DNA of 64,000 nucleotides, taken from Bacteroides sp. GM023 (GTDB lineage: Bacteria > Bacteroidota > Bacteroidia > Bacteroidales > Bacteroidaceae). The DNA lies in contig NZ_JAAXGE010000002.1 in assembly GCF_014750685.1 (NCBI RefSeq), positions 744,001 through 808,000 on the forward strand. The letters run 5' to 3'. Under the pieces are notes generated by a model. It had not been told where the DNA came from and did no database searches. It was given only the letters and a program-made list of their open reading frames with translations. A program made the translations under genes and the position numbers. This document shows positions 7,692 through 16,437 of the stretch, in pieces (the first letter of the stretch is position 1; each line of letters opens with the position of its first letter).

Positions 7692-9185
7692 ATGAAAAAA
7701 ATATATAGAACGATTGTTTTGTTAGGGATGATGGCCACTTTAGGAACATCATGCAATGATTGGTTGAATGTATATCCGTCCGATCAGATCAAAGAAGAGT
7801 TTTTGTTTGAAACAGGAGACGGATATCGTGCGGCTTTGAATGGTATCTACCGTAAAATGGCTTCTTGGAATATTTACGGAAGCAATTTGAAGTGGGGGAT
7901 TATAGATGCTTGGGGACAGGTGTATAACATGAGTTTGGCAGCCATGGATGGAGGTGGACAAGCCATGAAGAAAATTGAAAAATTGAAATTTACAGATCAA
8001 GATTTAACCCCTTCCACAGATAAAATGTGGAGCGATGCGTGGAATGTGGTAGCCAATTGTAATGAATTGGCACAACAGGCGGAAGTGGCAGACAGCATAC
8101 TCTTTTTTGGTGGAGAAAAGGAACGCAAGATGATTTTGGGCGAAGCGATAGGTTTGCGTGCGTATATACAATTCGACCTATTGCGTGTTTATGCTCCTTC
8201 TCCTGTGATGAATCCGGGAAACCGTACTTTTATTCCCTACGTGAATGCTTATCCGGCTTATGTCAATAATCGTGAGACGGTTTCGTATTGCTTGGAGCAG
8301 ATTATTGAAGATCTGAAAAGAGCACAAGAACTGCTGTTGGAAGTGGATAAGGGTGCCAATTGGAGAGATCGTTTCGTGGAAAGGAAAAATGATGAGTCTT
8401 TATTTAGTTCCAGCCGTGGATTCCGTTTGAACTATTATGCTATTACAGCCGAACTGGCTCGTGTATATCTGTATGCGGGCATGCCGGAGAAGGCATATGA
8501 GCAAGCGGATATTATCATTCAGCAAAATAGTCTTTTTGCCGCACTTACAGGAAGTAAAGCGTTGGATGCGATGCGAGATGGTAATATAAAGATGTATGAT
8601 GACATAATATTCGCACTCTATTCGCCCAAAGATCAGATAGAATGGGATCGTTTGATAAATCATAAATATGATACTGAAGATAAATATAAAGACAGTAGCT
8701 TTTTAGGTATTGATTCTGATATGGCGGAAGAGCGTTATGGCAAAGATTTAGAGACGGACTGGAGAATCTGTTATCAAATGGAGAAGAAGAATTATTATAT
8801 AGATTTCCGTGCGTTGAAATATTACCAGCAGCCGGATAGCTATAAATATTCTAAAATCAATAATATGATTGTTCCCATGTTCCGTATGTCTGAAGTCTAT
8901 TACATAGCTGCTGAGGCTATCTATGAGACAGACTTGGAAAAAGCGAGAGGATATCTGGAGACAGTAAAAAAGGGTAGAGGTATCAATGCCAAGCTGAATG
9001 ATGTGACCAAAGATCAGTTTATGGATGTTCTTGTGAATGATGCTCAGAGAGAATTTCTCGGAGAAGGGCAGACCTTTTTTATGTTCAAGCGTCTGAGTAG
9101 GAAGATGGTAGGATGGGAAAAAGAGGTATTGCCTACAGAAGCGAACATGGTGTTGCCGTTGCCTGAATCTGAAAGTGCGATTTAA
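7692..9185 (+). CDS. SusD/RagB-type surface lipoprotein
   Basis: A 497-residue lipoprotein. The signal peptide ends in a lipobox (Leu-Gly-Thr-Ser-Cys at about residues 17-21), followed by Asn-Asp-Trp-Leu-Asn-Val, the usual SusD opening. The TPR-like helical fold is suggested by the family segments around Ala-Leu-Asn-Gly-Ile-Tyr (about 50), Leu-Arg-Ala-Tyr-Ile-Gln-Phe-Asp-Leu-Leu (about 155) and Arg-Met-Ser-Glu-Val-Tyr-Tyr-Ile-Ala-Ala-Glu-Ala (about 398-410). It caps the SusC barrel and binds the ligand. It is translationally close to SusC (21 bp) and to the DUF4843 gene that follows, so all are probably in one operon. Confidence 0.95.
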   Translation: MKKIYRTIVLLGMMATLGTSCNDWLNVYPSDQIKEEFLFETGDGYRAALNGIYRKMASWNIYGSNLKWGIIDAWGQVYNMSLAAMDGGGQAMKKIEKLKFTDQDLTPSTDKMWSDAWNVVANCNELAQQAEVADSILFFGGEKERKMILGEAIGLRAYIQFDLLRVYAPSPVMNPGNRTFIPYVNAYPAYVNNRETVSYCLEQIIEDLKRAQELLLEVDKGANWRDRFVERKNDESLFSSSRGFRLNYYAITAELARVYLYAGMPEKAYEQADIIIQQNSLFAALTGSKALDAMRDGNIKMYDDIIFALYSPKDQIEWDRLINHKYDTEDKYKDSSFLGIDSDMAEERYGKDLETDWRICYQMEKKNYYIDFRALKYYQQPDSYKYSKINNMIVPMFRMSEVYYIAAEAIYETDLEKARGYLETVKKGRGINAKLNDVTKDQFMDVLVNDAQREFLGEGQTFFMFKRLSRKMVGWEKEVLPTEANMVLPLPESESAI

Positions 9186-9206
9186 TTCTAAGAAAGTTTG
9201 AGACTT

Positions 9207-9974
9207 ATGAAAATGAAAAATATATTATTGGCGGGAGTAATGGCATATATGGGTATATCGCTGTTGATTTCCTGTCAGGAAGAAGGATTGGTTGTGAATG
9301 GGAATGATATCTCCTATATCAACTTTAATAAAGACCTGACGAAAGATACTACTCGAATCAGTTTTGAGATTTATCCTTTGGAAGAGGGTATGGATGTGAA
9401 AATTGCTGAAGTGCCGGTGGAAGTGGCTATTTTCGGTAAGATTCAGGATAAAGACTTGGAGTTTACCATTTCTCAGGATGAGAATATGTCTACTTTGCCA
9501 GCATCTCAATGTATTTTGTCTGAGAAATATGTCTTTAAAGGCGGACAGTTGCTGGATACGATTTATGTAAAAATCAAGAATTCACCTGACTTGAAAACTA
9601 CTACCAAATATATAGCTTTGAAGATAAATGCAGAAGGTGAGGTTGGTGAAGGTGTAGCAACTTATTCCAGGGCCATCATTGCCGTGACTGATCGTCTTGT
9701 AAAACCCGATTGGTGGGATTTAAAAGATATGGACGGTGAATACAGTACAGTTGACTACTATTATTTAGGCTTCTATTCGGATACAAAATATCGTATGTTT
9801 CTGGAAATCTTAAGAGAAAACGATGATGAGTTGTTCGACGGTAAAGACAAAGTGAAATTACGCAAATACTCTCTATTATTGAAATATGAGGTAGCGGAAT
9901 ATAACGAATTGCATCCAGGTGCCCCATTAAGAGATGAAAAAGGTGCGCTTATAGAAGTGCCTGTTGCCGGATAA
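9207..9974 (+). CDS. DUF4843 surface lipoprotein
   Basis: About 255 residues with a lipoprotein signal ending in Leu-Leu-Ile-Ser-Cys. The sequence matches my knowledge of DUF4843, a family encoded just after SusD in many non-canonical Sus loci and assumed to be an auxiliary surface ligand-binding protein; its function is not established. Residues 25-160 are strand-rich. The Val-Thr-Asp-Arg-Leu-Val-Lys-Pro-Asp-Trp-Trp segment marks the junction to a shorter C-terminal part. A TTG at 9198 would add three residues, but the ATG at 9207 fits the signal peptide better. The PKD-like gene follows within 10 bp. Confidence 0.85.
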   Translation: MKMKNILLAGVMAYMGISLLISCQEEGLVVNGNDISYINFNKDLTKDTTRISFEIYPLEEGMDVKIAEVPVEVAIFGKIQDKDLEFTISQDENMSTLPASQCILSEKYVFKGGQLLDTIYVKIKNSPDLKTTTKYIALKINAEGEVGEGVATYSRAIIAVTDRLVKPDWWDLKDMDGEYSTVDYYYLGFYSDTKYRMFLEILRENDDELFDGKDKVKLRKYSLLLKYEVAEYNELHPGAPLRDEKGALIEVPVAG

Positions 9975-9984
9975 CTAAAAAATA

Positions 9985-11703
9985 ATGATTATGAAGAAGA
10001 TATTGACATATATATTCATTTGGACAACCATGGTGGGGGTGTCCGGTTGTCTTGATGATGACAACAACTATAATTATAGTGAGGTGAACAAACTGGAGAA
10101 AGTGGGTATTGGAGGAATGCGAGATGAATACTTTCTTGTATATCAACAAGAACTGACTATAACTCCGACCTTTGAGTTTACTATTGATAAGGAAAATCCG
10201 GACGTCTCTTATGAATGGCGTGTGGATGGTGTATTACTGCCGGATGAGACAAATCCTTCCTGTACATTCAGCTTTGAAAAAGGTGGCGTGTATGAAGTTA
10301 CTTATACGGTGATAGACAATAAGACCGGTGTGAAGTTTTCTAAAAGTAGCACGTTGAAGGTGCGTTCTCCGTTTGCCCGTGGTTGGTTAGTATTGACAGA
10401 AGATGGGCAGCAATCTAAGCTTTCTTTTATTGGTGCCAATTCCATCACTTATAGATTGGCGGTGACTGATGGCACTACGACAGCAGAGATCGACCGTGAC
10501 TCACTTGTATATAGTTACGTAATGGAGGACGTTACGCCTGGGTTAGGTTCTAATCCGAAGGGATTATTTCTGAATGCCGGTTATGTGGATAGCTATGGTG
10601 AAACGTTTGAAGTACCGGATGAAGTTATAGTAATGCAGGATCGTTGGGCTGAGTTGAATGGTGTTACCTTAGAACGTGAGGTTTATACGGAGGATGAGTT
10701 TAGGGGTGACTTGCCAAAAGCCGGTTTTAATCCGGTAATGGCTGCTATGACTTTTTCAGGCAAGGCTATATTAAATTCCGATAAGCACATTTATTGGGCA
10801 GATATGTCTATTCCTACCGATTTTCATTCTTGTGGTTATACTTCTTTCCCGGTGGGTAAGGACAAAAAAATCAAGGGTATTTATCCAAGCTATAAGATGA
10901 CTGAATATCATATCGTTATGCCTGTTATTACAGAGGATAATGAACTTGCGGGGCTTTTTGATGATGCAGGTCCTGTTTATAAAGATCCTACTTCAATGAA
11001 ACATTCTAATAATAGCGGGCAAATATTCAGCGTACAGGAAAATGATAATCTCAATAGTCCTGTAGATGAACAGTATAAATTACCGAAGAGTTGGGAAGTA
11101 CTAACTATGATGCCGGCAACCTCAGAAGATGACGGAATCCAGAATGCCTATCCAAGTTGGGTAGCAATTATAAAGGACGGCTCTGAGTATAAGTTGTTGT
11201 ATTTTCAATGGATGACGGGGACATATTCTTACTATAGTAAGATTGGCAATGGATTTTTTAAAGTATATGATCTTGACGGTTTGACAGGATTCACAGACTT
11301 GGCGGTGTTTAATAATAAAAAGTATGCGATAATTGCTGACGGAAGTAAATTGTGGTATTTCCAATATGGGGTAGGAGACAAAGCGACATTGAAAGAAATC
11401 AATAGTTCTTTTGCTTCTTCTGTGAAGGCATTGGATTCCAATGATATTTATGCACGTGGTAGTACCGATGCTGAAAAATGGCAACCGGAGCATAACGGAC
11501 AGCTTGGAGTGGCTTTGGAAGATAATACTTTTAGTATTTATGAAGTTTGGGAGACGGAAAATAGTGAGGGAGTCGCTACGGATGTGAAGATTAACCAACT
11601 GTTCCCTGATCCGAAAAAACCTGTAAATAATAAGTTTGGTAAGGTTGTAGATGTTCTCTATAAGTATGGCTCTATAAGAGAATTTCTTGAATTTGCATAC
11701 TAG
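9985..11703 (+). CDS. PKD-like family surface lipoprotein
   Basis: A 572-residue lipoprotein (signal peptide with Gly-Val-Ser-Gly-Cys, then Leu-Asp-Asp-Asp-Asn-Asn, an acidic stretch like the Bacteroides surface-export signal). Residues about 45-130 resemble a PKD/Ig-like domain: Tyr-Glu-Trp-Arg-Val-Asp-Gly, then Gly-Gly-Val-Tyr-Glu-Val-Thr-Tyr-Thr-Val. The remainder is strand-rich and could be a beta-propeller. This class regularly follows DUF4843 in SusCD loci and is assumed to help capture ligand at the cell surface. An alternative ATG lies at 9991. It is the last binding protein before the peptidase genes. Confidence 0.8.
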   Translation: MIMKKILTYIFIWTTMVGVSGCLDDDNNYNYSEVNKLEKVGIGGMRDEYFLVYQQELTITPTFEFTIDKENPDVSYEWRVDGVLLPDETNPSCTFSFEKGGVYEVTYTVIDNKTGVKFSKSSTLKVRSPFARGWLVLTEDGQQSKLSFIGANSITYRLAVTDGTTTAEIDRDSLVYSYVMEDVTPGLGSNPKGLFLNAGYVDSYGETFEVPDEVIVMQDRWAELNGVTLEREVYTEDEFRGDLPKAGFNPVMAAMTFSGKAILNSDKHIYWADMSIPTDFHSCGYTSFPVGKDKKIKGIYPSYKMTEYHIVMPVITEDNELAGLFDDAGPVYKDPTSMKHSNNSGQIFSVQENDNLNSPVDEQYKLPKSWEVLTMMPATSEDDGIQNAYPSWVAIIKDGSEYKLLYFQWMTGTYSYYSKIGNGFFKVYDLDGLTGFTDLAVFNNKKYAIIADGSKLWYFQYGVGDKATLKEINSSFASSVKALDSNDIYARGSTDAEKWQPEHNGQLGVALEDNTFSIYEVWETENSEGVATDVKINQLFPDPKKPVNNKFGKVVDVLYKYGSIREFLEFAY

Positions 11704-11726
11704 AAAAGAAATTGCCAAAACACAAT

Positions 11727-14060
11727 ATGGGATATAAAATTGGAATACTTTTGGCTTTGTTTGCCGGAGGCTTGGCTACAGTAGCTAAACCTCAGCAACA
11801 GGCCAATTACGAACTAGCGGAGAGATTTAATGCTTTCTCGATGACAGGAGAACTCTCTCGAAACAGTCTTGGCTTTAATCCCCGCGAGATTAATGATACA
11901 GACAATTTCTGGTTTAATAATCAGACGTCAGCCGGAAATTTTTACTATTATGTAATTCCGGATGAAAGAAAGCAGGAATTGTTGTTCGACAACGACGAGA
12001 TGGCAATGGCGCTATCGGAACTGACAAGAGAGAGAATCGACCCGAAAGATTTGAACTTTTATGATTTCAAATTCTCTAAAGACCAGAAGTCATTCACCTT
12101 TGCTCGCAGAAGCAAGGTTTACGAGTACAACCGCATTACTCGCAAATTGAAAGAAGTCAAGAAGGAGGATAAGAAAATACAGGATGAGAACTATTATCTC
12201 TATATGAATTATTCTCCGGATAGGAAATATATTCTGTTTGCCAAGAATCATAATCTGTACGTAAAGGGAAACAAGGAATTGAGTGTGGACACCACTGAGG
12301 TACAACTCACCTTTGACGGAATGCCTCTTTACACTTATGCGGAAGAGCGAGACGGCTTTTATCCCGATATGGAAATGACTACCGAAGCACGTTGGTGTAA
12401 AGACAGTCGGCATGTCTATTTTGTGATGGACGACAAACGGAAGTTGCGCGACTTTTGGGTGATTAATTCCCTCTCGGATAAGCCGGAACTTGTGAAGTAC
12501 AAATATGAATATCCCGGTGACAAGTACGTGACGCAAAATGAGCTGGTCATCATTGACGTAGTGGAGAAGACAGCCCGTAAGGCGAATGTAGCCAAATGGC
12601 CTGATCAATACATAATGGTGTTTTCCACCTCTTCCAAGGGAGACTTGATTTTCTTTGAACGTACGAAACGTACATGGGATGAAGTAGATGTCTGCTCCGT
12701 GAATACTTCCACATTAGAAGTCAAAGAGCTGATTCACGAAGTAGACAAGCCTTACCGCGATGTACATGCACGTAGTGTGGAAGTACTGAACGACGGAAAA
12801 GATATCCTGTTCCGTTCTGAACGTACGGGTTGGGGGCATTATTATCATTATGACGGAGACGGGAATTTGAAGAATACCATTACTTCCGGACCATGGGTGA
12901 GCGGGCATATTGTCGCTATCGACACGTTGCAGCGTGAGATTTATTTCTACGGATATGGAGGCGATCCGAAGATGGATCCCTGCTATTATCAATTGTATAA
13001 GTCTCATATAGACCATAAAGGGGTTACTCAGATAACTAAAGAAGATGCTCAGCATCAAGTGTACTTTTTAAAATCCCGCCGCTATTTCATTGATTCGTTC
13101 TCGAGGGTGGATATGGAGCCGCGGACACTACTGAAAGACAATACTGGTAAAGTGATTCTGGAGTTCCCCAAGCCTGATTTGGCACAGGTATATGCCAAAG
13201 GCTGGAAAAAGCCCGAACGTTTTGTTGTGAAGGCTGCCGATAATACTACGGATTTGTATGGAGTGATGTGGAAACCATCAAACTTTGATCCGGACAAGAA
13301 ATATCCGATTATTTCGATTGTTTATCCCGGTCCTTACTATGGTTTTGTACCTACCAGCTTTACTTTGGACAATAATTATTGTACTCGTATGGCACAGCTT
13401 GGCTTTATTGTTATCACTGTAGGCCACAGAGGCGATACTCCCATGCGCGGAAAAGCATATCATCGCTATGGTTACGATCGTATGCGCGACTATCCGTTAG
13501 CGGATGATAAATATGCTATTGAGCAACTGGCTCAGCGTCATTCGTTTATTGATATAGACAGAGTGGGTGTCTACGGACACTCTGGTGGTGGACTTATGGC
13601 TGCGGCAGCTATCTGCACGTATCCTGACTTTTACAAAGCGGCCGTTTCCTGCTCCGGAAACCATGATAACAATATCTTTAACCGTGGTTGGGGGGAGTGT
13701 TACAACGGCGTGAGAGAAGTGGAAAAAGTGGTGAAAGACAGTTTGGGCAATGAGACGAAAGAGTATGAATACAAGTTCAATGTGAAGTCGAATGCGGAGA
13801 TTGCCAAGAATCTGAAAGGACATTTAATGCTCGTCACCGGAGATATGGACAAGAACGTGAACCCCGCCCATACCTATCGCATGGCTCAGGCATTGATTGA
13901 AGCCGGCAAGGATTTTGATATGCTGGTGATTCCGGGCGCCGGTCATGGATATGGCTCCGCCGATAAGTATTTTGAGAAGAAGATGTACCGTTTCTTTGCC
14001 AAACATTTGCTGGGTGATACTCGTGCAGACTATTGGGGAGATATCAATCGTAAGGAATAA
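11727..14060 (+). CDS. S9 family peptidase, dipeptidyl-peptidase IV-like (first copy)
   Basis: About 777 residues with a signal peptide and no lipobox, so probably periplasmic. The N-terminal 500 residues fit the DPP IV beta-propeller. The C-terminal alpha/beta-hydrolase carries the triad: Ser619 in Gly-His-Ser-Gly-Gly-Gly, Asp708 in Gly-Asp-Met-Asp-Lys-Asn-Val, and His740 in Gly-Ala-Gly-His-Gly. Glu-Glu-Arg-Asp-Gly-Phe (about 210) may correspond to the substrate N-terminus-binding glutamates of DPP IV. The family removes dipeptides from peptide N-termini, often after Pro or Ala. An upstream TTG (11712) would spoil the signal peptide, so the ATG at 11727 is preferred. It is the first of three S9 genes in this operon and is closely similar to the next. 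Confidence 0.9.
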   Translation: MGYKIGILLALFAGGLATVAKPQQQANYELAERFNAFSMTGELSRNSLGFNPREINDTDNFWFNNQTSAGNFYYYVIPDERKQELLFDNDEMAMALSELTRERIDPKDLNFYDFKFSKDQKSFTFARRSKVYEYNRITRKLKEVKKEDKKIQDENYYLYMNYSPDRKYILFAKNHNLYVKGNKELSVDTTEVQLTFDGMPLYTYAEERDGFYPDMEMTTEARWCKDSRHVYFVMDDKRKLRDFWVINSLSDKPELVKYKYEYPGDKYVTQNELVIIDVVEKTARKANVAKWPDQYIMVFSTSSKGDLIFFERTKRTWDEVDVCSVNTSTLEVKELIHEVDKPYRDVHARSVEVLNDGKDILFRSERTGWGHYYHYDGDGNLKNTITSGPWVSGHIVAIDTLQREIYFYGYGGDPKMDPCYYQLYKSHIDHKGVTQITKEDAQHQVYFLKSRRYFIDSFSRVDMEPRTLLKDNTGKVILEFPKPDLAQVYAKGWKKPERFVVKAADNTTDLYGVMWKPSNFDPDKKYPIISIVYPGPYYGFVPTSFTLDNNYCTRMAQLGFIVITVGHRGDTPMRGKAYHRYGYDRMRDYPLADDKYAIEQLAQRHSFIDIDRVGVYGHSGGGLMAAAAICTYPDFYKAAVSCSGNHDNNIFNRGWGECYNGVREVEKVVKDSLGNETKEYEYKFNVKSNAEIAKNLKGHLMLVTGDMDKNVNPAHTYRMAQALIEAGKDFDMLVIPGAGHGYGSADKYFEKKMYRFFAKHLLGDTRADYWGDINRKE

Positions 14061-14078
14061 GACAATAGATAAGATTTT

Positions 14079-16436
14079 ATGAAAAACTCTCTCTTTAGAT
14101 ATGTGTGTCCAGTGGTTGTATTGTTTGTATGCAGCCTTGCCGGTGCACAGCAGAAAGCGAATTATAAGTTGGCGGAGAAGTTCCGTTTGCTGGAGCAAAA
14201 TCCTATAACAAGGTATTCTATAGAAGTCAAACCAACGTTTATCAACGATACGGATTGTTTCTATTATTCTTTCACAACACGTGAAGGAAAGAAATATTAT
14301 TATGTCAATCCGAAAAAGAAAGAAAAGCGCTTATTGTTTGATACGGATGAACTATTGAGCAAAATTGCGGCATATACCAAGAAGGCTTATTCTTCGGCAG
14401 ACCCACATTTGTCTTTCACTTTTATGAAAGATAACGAAACTATTCGTATTGATTTTGATAATGGACTTTATATGTACAATATTCATACGAAAGTGTTGAA
14501 GCGGCTTAATGAAAAGCCATCCTATGGAAATAGTGATCCATATTGGATGAAATATTCACCGGATAGTCTTTTCTTTTTGTATGCAAACCGTCATAATCTG
14601 TTTTTTGTAGGTAATCCCAAGAAGGGACAAGACACCATACCTATAAGACTGACCACTGATGGCGAAAGGCATTACACTTTCAATCGTGAAGAAGAAGGAG
14701 AGTCAGAAGGACGGTTTGGAGCAGAGTCTACCCATTGGATTCCGGGAAGTCACCGTTTTTATGCCGTGCGCGAAGATAATCGGAAAGTGCGTGACTTATG
14801 GCTTATCAATTCACTGGATACTCCTTATCCGACATTGAAAACGTATAAGGCCGAGCTTGCGGGTGACAAGCATGTTACCCAATATGAATTGTTGATTGGT
14901 GACGTGGATAGCCGTGAAGTGAAGAAGATTGATATTAATCGTTGGCCAGACCAATATATTGATATATTATATATGTCAAAAGATGGGAAGCGTTTGTACT
15001 TCCAACGCTACAACCGTCCGTGGAATCAGGCGGATATTTGTGAGGTGGATGTGGAGACGGGAAAGGTGCGTGTAGTGATTCACGAGGAAAACAAACCTTA
15101 CCTTGATTACCAAATGCGCAGTGTCTCTTTCTTGAACGATGGCAAGGAAATACTGTTCCGTTCTGAACGTAATGGATGGGGACATTATTACCTTTACGAC
15201 ACAGCTACTGGAAGCTTGAAAAATCAAGTGACGGATGGAACATGGGTAGCCGGTCCGATAGCGCGAATTGATACTGTCGGACGTAAGATGTATTTTTACG
15301 GCTACGGTCGGGAGAAAGGTATCGACCCTTATTACTATATTCTTTATGAAGCTCAATTGGATCGTCCGAATGCAGTTCGTCTGCTCACACCGGAGAATGC
15401 GTCACATGAGGTAAGCATTTCCCCGTCTTACCAATATATGGTAGATTCTTATTCTACCGTTTCGCAAGAACCGGTAAATGTGGTTCGTAATCGAAATGGA
15501 AAGGTTATCATGACGCTGGAGAAGCCGGATTTGCAACCTGTCTATGAGATGGGGTGGAAAGCACCGGAACGCTTTAAAGTAAAAGCTGCCGATGGAGTGA
15601 CCGATTTGTATGGTGTAATGTGGAAACCTGCTGATTTTGATTCGACCAAGGTTTATCCTATCATTTCGAATGTTTATCCGGGGCCGTTTTTCGAATATGT
15701 GCCTACACGTTTTACGATTAATGATGTTTATAACACCCGCTTGGCTCAACTGGGGTTCATTGTAATCACTGTAGGGCACAGGGGCGGTACTCCGATGCGT
15801 GGAAAGGCTTATCATACCTATGGTTACAACAATATGCGTGATTATCCGTTGGCGGATGATAAATATGCTATCGAGCAACTGGCTGCCCGTTATCCGTTTA
15901 TTGATGCTACCAAGGTTGGTATTTACGGGCATTCCGGCGGAGGGTTTATGTCGGCTGCTGCCATTTGCACTTATCCCGATTTCTATTCGGCTGCTGTTTC
16001 ATCGGCAGGTAATCATGACAATCGCATTTACAATAAAGGGTTTGTAGAGATTCATTTCGGTGTAGATGAGAAGGTGAAAACAACTAAAGATAGCTTGGGG
16101 GTAGAAAACACGACGTATGAATATAGTGTCCGTGTACGTCCGAATCAAGAGCTGGCAAAGAATTACAAGCACGGCTTGCTGCTATTTACCGGTGCGATGG
16201 ATAAAACTGTGAATCCTGCTAACACATTGCGTCTGGTAGATGCATTGATTAAGGCTGATAAGGATTTCGAGATGTTTGTATTGCCGAAATGTACACATGG
16301 ATTCTTCGGTGAGTCTGAGGACTTCTTCGAGCATAAAATGTGGCGTCACTTTGCCCGCTTGTTATTGCATGACAACTCGGCTGATTCTGATGTCGATTTG
16401 AATAAGGATATGATTAAAGATGACAGGAGAAGATAA
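14079..16436 (+). CDS. S9 family peptidase, dipeptidyl-peptidase IV-like (second copy)
   Basis: A 785-residue tandem paralog of the preceding gene, 18 bp downstream of it. It has the same layout: signal peptide (ending near Ala-Gly-Ala-Gln), beta-propeller, then hydrolase. The triad falls at the same residue numbers: Ser619 (Gly-His-Ser-Gly-Gly-Gly), Asp708 (Gly-Ala-Met-Asp-Lys-Thr-Val) and His740 (Cys-Thr-His-Gly-Phe). It keeps a Glu-Glu pair at about 205-210 (Arg-Glu-Glu-Glu-Gly). The identical spacing with diverged surroundings suggests duplication followed by change of specificity. A periplasmic exopeptidase acting on imported peptides is the most likely role. Confidence 0.9.
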   Translation: MKNSLFRYVCPVVVLFVCSLAGAQQKANYKLAEKFRLLEQNPITRYSIEVKPTFINDTDCFYYSFTTREGKKYYYVNPKKKEKRLLFDTDELLSKIAAYTKKAYSSADPHLSFTFMKDNETIRIDFDNGLYMYNIHTKVLKRLNEKPSYGNSDPYWMKYSPDSLFFLYANRHNLFFVGNPKKGQDTIPIRLTTDGERHYTFNREEEGESEGRFGAESTHWIPGSHRFYAVREDNRKVRDLWLINSLDTPYPTLKTYKAELAGDKHVTQYELLIGDVDSREVKKIDINRWPDQYIDILYMSKDGKRLYFQRYNRPWNQADICEVDVETGKVRVVIHEENKPYLDYQMRSVSFLNDGKEILFRSERNGWGHYYLYDTATGSLKNQVTDGTWVAGPIARIDTVGRKMYFYGYGREKGIDPYYYILYEAQLDRPNAVRLLTPENASHEVSISPSYQYMVDSYSTVSQEPVNVVRNRNGKVIMTLEKPDLQPVYEMGWKAPERFKVKAADGVTDLYGVMWKPADFDSTKVYPIISNVYPGPFFEYVPTRFTINDVYNTRLAQLGFIVITVGHRGGTPMRGKAYHTYGYNNMRDYPLADDKYAIEQLAARYPFIDATKVGIYGHSGGGFMSAAAICTYPDFYSAAVSSAGNHDNRIYNKGFVEIHFGVDEKVKTTKDSLGVENTTYEYSVRVRPNQELAKNYKHGLLLFTGAMDKTVNPANTLRLVDALIKADKDFEMFVLPKCTHGFFGESEDFFEHKMWRHFARLLLHDNSADSDVDLNKDMIKDDRRR

Positions 16437-16437
16437 G

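Noticed and set aside
11122..11718. A 198-residue open frame antisense to the PKD-like gene
   Set aside because: A shadow of the coding strand with no domain or promoter.
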